NCBI GenBank assembly: GCA_009703975.1
Contig: WLFB01000027.1
Coordinates: 1 to 10,331, forward strand
Direction of reading: 5' to 3'
Source of the DNA: Actinomycetota bacterium
GTDB lineage: Bacteria > Actinomycetota > Acidimicrobiia > Acidimicrobiales > Ilumatobacteraceae
DNA length: 10,331 nt
Shown here: positions 5,227 to 10,331 of the stretch, piece after piece
Layout of the letters: every line of letters begins with the position of its first letter
How positions within the stretch are numbered: position 1 is the stretch's first letter
Notes under the pieces: generated by a model
The model's database searches: none
Seen by the model: the letters and a program-made list of their open reading frames with translations, nothing else
Told to the model about the DNA's origin: nothing
Position numbers and translations under genes: made by a program

Positions 5227-6564
5227 CTATTTCGCTCTTCTGAAAATAGTGAACTTGTCTTCACCAATTTTTGCGCGCAATTCGTGATCGGTGATACCCA
5301 AACCTTCTTCTGGGGCAAGACACAACACGCCGAGTTTGCCTTCGTGCAAATTTTGATGAACTTGGTAAGCGGCTGTACCGGTTTCTTCAAGAGAAAAAAC
5401 TTGTGATATCACCGGATGAATCATGCCTTTGCTAATCAATCGATTTGCGTCCCATGCTTCGCGATAATTCGCAAAGTGCGAGCCAACCAGACGCTTCAAG
5501 CGCATCCAAAAGTGTCGATTATCAAACTCCAACATAAAACCACTGGTTGCAGCACACGTAACAACAGTTCCACCGCGCTTGACGACGTACATTGACGCGC
5601 CGAAAGTTGATCGACCTGGGTGTTCAAAAACAATATCCGGGTCTTCGCCAACAAGTCCACGAATGTCCTTGCCGAGACGACGCCACTCGCTTTCGTTATG
5701 CGTATTGTCGTCGTTCCAAAATTTGTAATTTGCAGTTTTGCGGTCAATAACCGCGTGACATCCGAGTTCGTGAAGAATTTTTGCTTTTTCTGGTGAGCTC
5801 ACGACGCCAACAGGTATTCCTCCGCCGTTGAGAACATATTGCACGGCATATGCACCAATGCCACCCGTTGCACCCCAAATCAATACGACATCACCTTGTT
5901 TCATCGCCGCACCATTTTTCGAAACCAGCATGCGATAACTCGTGCTGTTACACAATGCATTAACCGCAGATTCTTCCCATGAAAGATGCTTTGGTTTCGG
6001 CATCAACTGATTTGCCTTGAGCACTGCGAGTTCTGCCAACCCGCCGAAGTTTGTTTCGTATCCCCAGATGCGCTGATTGGTTGCCATCATCGAGTCATCA
6101 TGTGCTGACGGGTCTTGGTCATCTAAGTGATTGCAATGCGCAGTGACTTTGTCGCCAGGCTTCCAGTTGCGCACCGCAGTGCCAACTCGCAACACGACAC
6201 CCGCAGCATCACTGCCAAGAACGTGATAATCCAAATCATGTCGCTTAGCCCACTCACTCTCGCGCGCAAGTCGAGCGAGTGCACCAAAAGTGCTGACGGG
6301 TTCAAAAATAGCGCTCCACACCGTATTGAAATTGATGCTGCTGGCCATCACTGCAACCAAACATTCATCCGGTGCAAGTTCTGGTGTTGGCACTTGCCCA
6401 ATATGGACAGTTTTTCTTGGGTCTTTATCTTTTGATGCAACCCCTGCAAAAACAGTTTCTTCAGACTTCAAAATATGTGCTGCACGATAGGTCGCCGGGA
6501 TTTTCAACTTAGCGAATGTCTCGCTATCGGCATCTGCCATGATTGCTTTTAAGATTTCCTGCAT
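5227..6564 (-). CDS. ccr: Crotonyl-CoA carboxylase/reductase
   Basis: A 445-residue medium-chain dehydrogenase/reductase family enzyme that reductively carboxylates crotonyl-CoA with NADPH and CO2 to (2S)-ethylmalonyl-CoA. The full-length N-terminus (MQEILKAIMADADSETFAKL) is typical of Ccr, as are SSINFNTVWSAIFEPVSTF (75-93), the Rossmann motif IWGATGGIGAYA (229-240) and GSHFANYREAW (361-371). Residues reported for CO2 binding in Kitasatospora setae Ccr (N81, F170, E171, H365) correspond, by alignment from memory, to N80, Y169, E170 and H363; the Phe-to-Tyr change is conservative. These residues argue against a plain acrylyl-CoA or quinone reductase. It is the first gene of the operon and divergent from the thiolase. 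No Shine-Dalgarno is seen before ATG 6564, so translation may be leaderless. Confidence 0.94.
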   Translation of the reverse strand: MQEILKAIMADADSETFAKLKIPATYRAAHILKSEETVFAGVASKDKDPRKTVHIGQVPTPELAPDECLVAVMASSINFNTVWSAIFEPVSTFGALARLARESEWAKRHDLDYHVLGSDAAGVVLRVGTAVRNWKPGDKVTAHCNHLDDQDPSAHDDSMMATNQRIWGYETNFGGLAELAVLKANQLMPKPKHLSWEESAVNALCNSTSYRMLVSKNGAAMKQGDVVLIWGATGGIGAYAVQYVLNGGGIPVGVVSSPEKAKILHELGCHAVIDRKTANYKFWNDDNTHNESEWRRLGKDIRGLVGEDPDIVFEHPGRSTFGASMYVVKRGGTVVTCAATSGFMLEFDNRHFWMRLKRLVGSHFANYREAWDANRLISKGMIHPVISQVFSLEETGTAAYQVHQNLHEGKLGVLCLAPEEGLGITDHELRAKIGEDKFTIFRRAK

Positions 6565-6665
6565 GTATTGAGATTACTAAGCCAAACGGACAAGATATAA
6601 ACCTAAGAACTATTTCAAACGAGAAAACTAGCCAGTTGGGCTCTACTCTTAAAACAACAAATTAA

Positions 6666-6671
6666 AAGGAG
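6666..6671 (+). promoter_or_regulatory. Strong ribosome binding site for the thiolase
   Basis: AAGGAG is followed by 5 bases and then ATG 6677. It is the only near-consensus Shine-Dalgarno in the window, which fixes the start and suggests high expression. It lies in the 112-bp divergent region (6565-6676) that must also hold the ccr promoter. Confidence 0.8.
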
Positions 6672-6676
6672 TCACC

Positions 6677-7858
6677 ATGCCAGGTTCATATATTGTCGCA
6701 GGAGCAAGAACGCCAATCGGAAAGATGAGCGGAGCGCTGGCTTCATTTAGTGCGGCGGAACTTGGAGGTTTCGCAATTGCCGAAGCGTTGCGTCGCGCAG
6801 GTGTTGCACCACACGAAGTTGAACACGTAATCATGGGTCAAGTTTTAACTGCAGGTCAAGGTCAAGTACCTTCACGACAAGCAGCCGTAAAAGCCGGTAT
6901 CCCAATGAATGTGCCAAGTATCAATATCAACAAAGTTTGTTTGTCCGGCTTGAATTCGATTTATCTTGCGGATCAAATGATTTCAAATGGTGATGCAGAC
7001 ATCGTTATCGCCGGCGGCATGGAGAGCATGACGAATTCTCCATATCTTGCGATGGGTGCACGCAGCGGTTTTCGTTTTGGCGATGTTCAATTACTTGATG
7101 CAATTCAGCGCGATGGTTTATGGTGTGCGTTTGATGCATGCCTAATGGGTCTTGGCACCGAGCGATACGCAGCCGGCGACATTAGTCGTGATGCACAAGA
7201 TGATTTAGCAATGAAGAGCAACCAGCGCGCCGCCGCAGCAATTGCTGCCGGCAGACTTGCCGATGAAATTGTTTCAATTTCGATTCCACAACGTAAAGGT
7301 GATCCTGTTGTGATTAGTGCTGATGAAGGTGTGCGTGCGTCAACCACAATGGAGTCACTCGCATCACTTAAGCCAGCGTTTGACAAAAATGGCACCGTTA
7401 CAGCAGGCAACGCCAGCCAAATCAGTGATGCCGGTTCAGCAATCGTGATGATGTCAAAACGTGCTGCCGAAAAACGTGGTGTCAAACCACTTGGTGAATT
7501 TGTTAGTTATGGAATGGTGGCAGGCCCAGATAACGCTTCGTTATTGCATCAACCAAGTCGCAGCATTCTTAAAGCCCTCGAACGCGTTGGCAAAAAAGTA
7601 TCTGATGTCGACTTGTTTGAAATCAATGAAGCATTTGCTGCAGTTGGCATCGCCTCAATGCGCGAACTAAAAATCTCAGATGAGATCGTCAACGTCAATG
7701 GTGGCGCAATTGCACTCGGTCACCCAATTGGCATGAGTGGCAATCGTTTAGCTCTCACCTTGCTTCACGAATTGCGTCGTCGTGGCGGCGGCCTTGGTGC
7801 TGCTGCATTGTGTGGCGGTGGCGGTCAGGGTGATGCGCTGATTGTTCGTGCTAGCTAA
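6677..7858 (+). CDS. Acetyl-CoA acetyltransferase (thiolase)
   Basis: A 393-residue thiolase of normal length. The catalytic residues are all present: nucleophile C88 in NKVCLSGLNSI, NEAF (317-320), H349 in GHPIGMSGNR, and C379 in CGGGGQGDA, matching Cys89, His348 and Cys378 of the Zoogloea enzyme. It most likely condenses two acetyl-CoA to acetoacetyl-CoA, the entry step of the ethylmalonyl-CoA pathway and of polyhydroxybutyrate synthesis, or runs in reverse in beta-oxidation. The divergent ccr next door favours the first role. Neither an acetoacetyl-CoA reductase nor a PHB synthase is in the window. The stop codon lies within a 9-bp inverted repeat. Confidence 0.95.
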   Translation: MPGSYIVAGARTPIGKMSGALASFSAAELGGFAIAEALRRAGVAPHEVEHVIMGQVLTAGQGQVPSRQAAVKAGIPMNVPSININKVCLSGLNSIYLADQMISNGDADIVIAGGMESMTNSPYLAMGARSGFRFGDVQLLDAIQRDGLWCAFDACLMGLGTERYAAGDISRDAQDDLAMKSNQRAAAAIAAGRLADEIVSISIPQRKGDPVVISADEGVRASTTMESLASLKPAFDKNGTVTAGNASQISDAGSAIVMMSKRAAEKRGVKPLGEFVSYGMVAGPDNASLLHQPSRSILKALERVGKKVSDVDLFEINEAFAAVGIASMRELKISDEIVNVNGGAIALGHPIGMSGNRLALTLLHELRRRGGGLGAAALCGGGGQGDALIVRAS

Positions 7859-7875
7859 CAAATTAATTAGCTAGC
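7850..7875. terminator. Inverted repeat at thiolase/recR convergence, candidate two-way terminator
   Basis: GCTAGCTAA (7850-7858) and TTAGCTAGC (7867-7875) form a perfect 9-bp stem with an 8-base loop between two convergent genes. The 5' arm includes the thiolase stop codon. The stem is only about half GC and there is no T-tract on either side, so intrinsic termination would be weak; it may instead protect transcript ends. Confidence 0.45.
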
Positions 7876-7878
7876 TCA

Positions 7879-8487
7879 TTAGCCCGAGACTTCGCGACGA
7901 CCTTCAAGAGCACGACCAAGAGTTAGTTCATCGGCGTACTCTAAATCTCCACCAACAGGTAGCCCGCTGGCAATTCGCGTTACTTTTACCCCAAGCGGTT
8001 TCAAAATACGAGCTAAATACATTGAGGTCACGTCACCCTCAGTATTTGGGTTCATGCACAAAATAACTTCTTTGACGCTTTCGGGCTCGATTCGCACTAG
8101 AAGTTCACGAATTTTAAGTTGCTCAGGGCCGACACCATCTAGCGGATTAATCGCACCAAGCAACACGTGATATCGCCCGCGAAACTCACCGGTTTTTTCT
8201 ATCGCAACTACATCTCGTGATTCTTCTACTACACAAATTGTTGTCGAGTCACGTCTGTCGTCGCTGCAAAAATGACAGAGCGTCGTCTCGGCAAAATTCG
8301 AGCAACGTTCACAAAAGCGCACAGTTGCTTTTGCTTTGGTGATCGCGTCTGAGAGATGTTCAACATCACGATCCTCACTTTTAATCAAATAAAACGCGAT
8401 TCGTTGCGCCGATTTCGGTCCAATTCCGGGTAGCCGAGAGAGTGCATCGATAAGCGCTTGCATCGGTTGTGTATAAGCCGAAACCAC
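7879..8487 (-). CDS. recR: Recombination mediator protein RecR
   Basis: A 202-residue protein of standard RecR length. It shows the helix-hairpin-helix RLPGIGPKSAQRIAFYL (18-34), the four-cysteine zinc finger C59-x2-C62 ... C71-x2-C74, a Toprim domain opening with ICVVEESRD, then MNPNTEGDVTSMYL, and the Walker-like C-terminal GLPVGGDLEYADELTLGRAL. With RecO, and RecF in many bacteria, it loads RecA on SSB-coated gaps. The start is GTG at 8487, 6 bp after the dnaX stop; a later ATG at M9 would remove only a non-conserved leader. It is co-transcribed with dnaX. Confidence 0.96.
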   Translation of the reverse strand: MVSAYTQPMQALIDALSRLPGIGPKSAQRIAFYLIKSEDRDVEHLSDAITKAKATVRFCERCSNFAETTLCHFCSDDRRDSTTICVVEESRDVVAIEKTGEFRGRYHVLLGAINPLDGVGPEQLKIRELLVRIEPESVKEVILCMNPNTEGDVTSMYLARILKPLGVKVTRIASGLPVGGDLEYADELTLGRALEGRREVSG

Positions 8488-8493
8488 TATTGC

Positions 8494-10215
8494 CTACTTC
8501 TTATCGTCAATTATTCGCGATCCAGGAAACGCTTTTGCTAATTCATCAATCGGAGATGAGCGAGTGCCTTTTGGTGCTTTCGTTGTCTCAGATAAATCAA
8601 CAGGCTCTTCAATTTCTTCATCAATTAACTCAGGTGAGTTTTGCTTGCTATTTCGGTTGCGCTTCGACTCGCCAACAACAAAATTTAATTTGATTTGTTT
8701 GCCAGAAATCGTCTTGAGCGAAAGAGAAATGGCCTCAAGATGTTCGCTTGATTTCGCTATGTGCACATCACTCGGCGCCGACAATGTGATTACACCATCT
8801 CGACACTCAACTATATTCATCGCGCTAAACAACGCACGCACCATTGGCTTTTGCGCAGCAACAACTTCGGGCCAACGACGTTTGACTTCATCATCACTCA
8901 GACCTGCAGTCGGTTCAAGTTTTTGATTAGTCGCTACATCTGGCACACTCGCCAACGTGATCGTTGGTTCACTTGCCGGCTTGCTAGTCGATGCTGCAAC
9001 CGGGGCAGCATTCGGAACCACCACGAGTGGAGTCGCCCGTCCACCTAATTTTGCACGACCCGTATTTGGATCGACCAAAACTGGTCTTGTCATCGGCCCG
9101 GTCGGGTCTCGATTAGCCACAACCCCTGCTTCTAATCTTTCAATACGCGACATCAACGCGGCGATATCGGTATTTGAATTTTGCCTTGTGAGTTTTACTA
9201 ATGAAACTTCAAGCAACAATCGAGCATCCGGTGCGTGCCGTATTTCAATTAACACTTCTCCGAGAACTTCAATCGCCCGAACAACACTGCTTGCGCCCAT
9301 ACGCCGAGCTTGGTCACTCACGATTTCGGCACGTTCTTTAGGAAGTTGAACAAGTTCTGGCGCCATCAACGACAAGAACAGATCGCGCAAGTTTCGCACG
9401 ATGTCTTCAGTGAGTGCACGCGGGTCGGCGCCGAATTGCACTGATGCTCCAACAGCAGCAAGTGCACGACCTGGATCGTGATCAATAAATGCTTCAATGA
9501 ATTCATCTAGAGATATCTGCTCATCAACTTCACCGCCAGAAGCAACCGCAAGTTCAAGTGCAGAGAGTGTGTCGCGCACAGAACCACCACCAAGTTTTAC
9601 GACGCGATCAATTGCATCTGCGCTAATTACTAGTTTTGCGTCGGCCACGACCCAATTGACGTGATCCTTTAATTCTTGCATCGGCAAAAGATGAAATTGC
9701 AAATGTTGCGTGCGGCTTCGGATCGTCTCGCTAACTTTTTGCGGGTCAGTAGTCGCCAACACAAACACAACATGTTCAGGAGGTTCTTCGAGAGTTTTCA
9801 ATAATGCTGCTTCAGCGGGTTTGGAAAGCATGTGAACTTCGTCAAGAATAAAAACACGATGCCGACCCGGGTTGCCAAGCGCGGCGCGTTCGATTAGATC
9901 ACGCATATTGTCTACGCCGTTGTTGCTCGCAGCATCCAACTCAAGTACGTCGTAACTTGAACCAACATCTATTGAAACACACGAATTACATTTTCCACAT
10001 GGCTCACCATCTTTTAGATTTTCGCAGTTAAGCACTTTCGCTAGAATTCGTGCAGTAGAAGTTTTGCCCGTCCCACGAGGCCCAGAAAATAAATACGCCT
10101 GACCTTCGCGATTATTAATCACCGCATTGCGCAGAGCGCGCACGACATGGTCTTGACCTTTTAGCTCGTCAAAGCGGCGTGGCCTATATCGTCGATAGAG
10201 AGATTGCGTTGCCAT
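8494..10215 (-). CDS. dnaX: DNA polymerase III subunit gamma/tau
   Basis: A 573-residue clamp-loader ATPase. It opens MATQSLYRRYRPRRFDELKG and carries Walker A GPRGTGKT (45-52), the zinc module C64, C73, C76, C79, Walker B DEVH (125-128), sensor 1 TTD (155-157) and the SRT arginine-finger position (167-169). Domains I-III span about residues 1-370. A proline/alanine-rich linker follows (about 385-430), then a tau-type C-terminal domain (WPEVVAAQKPMVRALF onward) and a charged tail. It loads the beta clamp and links the polymerase cores. I saw no A-rich slippery heptamer of the kind that makes gamma in E. coli, so probably only the full-length form is made. A -10-like TATAGA (10236-10231) leaves a leader of under 10 nt and no ribosome site. 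Confidence 0.96.
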   Translation of the reverse strand: MATQSLYRRYRPRRFDELKGQDHVVRALRNAVINNREGQAYLFSGPRGTGKTSTARILAKVLNCENLKDGEPCGKCNSCVSIDVGSSYDVLELDAASNNGVDNMRDLIERAALGNPGRHRVFILDEVHMLSKPAEAALLKTLEEPPEHVVFVLATTDPQKVSETIRSRTQHLQFHLLPMQELKDHVNWVVADAKLVISADAIDRVVKLGGGSVRDTLSALELAVASGGEVDEQISLDEFIEAFIDHDPGRALAAVGASVQFGADPRALTEDIVRNLRDLFLSLMAPELVQLPKERAEIVSDQARRMGASSVVRAIEVLGEVLIEIRHAPDARLLLEVSLVKLTRQNSNTDIAALMSRIERLEAGVVANRDPTGPMTRPVLVDPNTGRAKLGGRATPLVVVPNAAPVAASTSKPASEPTITLASVPDVATNQKLEPTAGLSDDEVKRRWPEVVAAQKPMVRALFSAMNIVECRDGVITLSAPSDVHIAKSSEHLEAISLSLKTISGKQIKLNFVVGESKRNRNSKQNSPELIDEEIEEPVDLSETTKAPKGTRSSPIDELAKAFPGSRIIDDKK

Positions 10216-10245
10216 TTCGTAGCGAGCCTATCTATAGGGTGCTTC

Positions 10246-10269
10246 ATGCTTGAACACATGCTTGAACAC
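10246..10269. repeat. 12-bp tandem direct repeat upstream of dnaX
   Basis: ATGCTTGAACAC occurs twice in direct succession (10246-10257 and 10258-10269) with no mismatch. It begins 30 bp upstream of the dnaX start and 9 bp upstream of the -10-like TATAGA, where a -35 box or activator site would be. The rest of 10270-10331 is AT-rich and probably holds a rightward promoter for a gene beyond the window. Confidence 0.8.
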
Positions 10270-10331
10270 GGGTCAAAATAAGTAACGTATAAAGATTAGT
10301 AATCTATATATCTATGGAAATGACTAGAACA

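Noticed and set aside
8494..9100. Programmed frameshift in dnaX to make gamma
   Set aside because: No A-AAA-AAG-like slippery sequence was found on the minus strand near the domain III/IV border.
10314..10331. Start of a plus-strand gene at the right edge (ATG GAA ATG ACT AGA ACA)
   Set aside because: Only six codons are visible and no ribosome site precedes them; possible but not supportable.

Overview
The window comes from a bacterial chromosome, most likely an actinobacterium of moderate to low GC, possibly an aquatic member of Acidimicrobiia; the class is inferred from gene content and remembered protein similarity. Supporting signs are a TAP-like hydrolase, crotonyl-CoA carboxylase/reductase, a small SRP RNA, two class II tRNA-Ser genes with encoded CCA, and weak or absent ribosome binding sites before several starts. 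No phage, insertion sequence, CRISPR array or toxin locus is visible; most genes are core or metabolic.

Left part (1-1340): the 3' end of a secreted-type alpha/beta hydrolase (+) converges on a minus-strand AhpD-like gene. That gene is the main discovery candidate. Its reading frame is split by one in-frame UGA (648-650), which lies exactly where the reactive second cysteine of the AhpD C-x-x-C-x-x-x-H motif should be. The frame stays open for 118 codons beyond it, and a SECIS-like hairpin follows at the right distance. I read it as one 349-residue selenoprotein with active site E216, C228, Sec231 and H235.

RNA and translation region (1383-2311): tRNA-Ser(CGA), tadA and tRNA-Ser(GGA) lie in a row on the minus strand. 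The tadA ATG shares its A with the last A of the upstream tRNA's CCA. The SRP RNA gene (ffs) follows on the plus strand and is closed by an 8-bp outer helix.

Middle (2320-6564): a family 2 glycosyltransferase (+) starts at a TTG just past the SRP RNA and overlaps, tail to tail, a stand-alone 5'-3' exonuclease. The exonuclease is last in a tight minus-strand operon: ccr, epimerase, A24 prepilin peptidase, exonuclease. Divergent to ccr is an acetyl-CoA acetyltransferase (+). The thiolase, Ccr and epimerase are three enzymes of the ethylmalonyl-CoA route, which converts acetoacetyl-CoA-derived C4 units to C5 dicarboxylyl-CoA.

Right part (7879-10215): recR and dnaX form a minus-strand DNA replication and repair pair that meets the thiolase tail to tail, with a 9-bp inverted repeat at the junction. 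The last ~115 bases are the dnaX upstream region, which carries a perfect 12-bp tandem repeat. No stretch longer than 300 bases lacks a gene.
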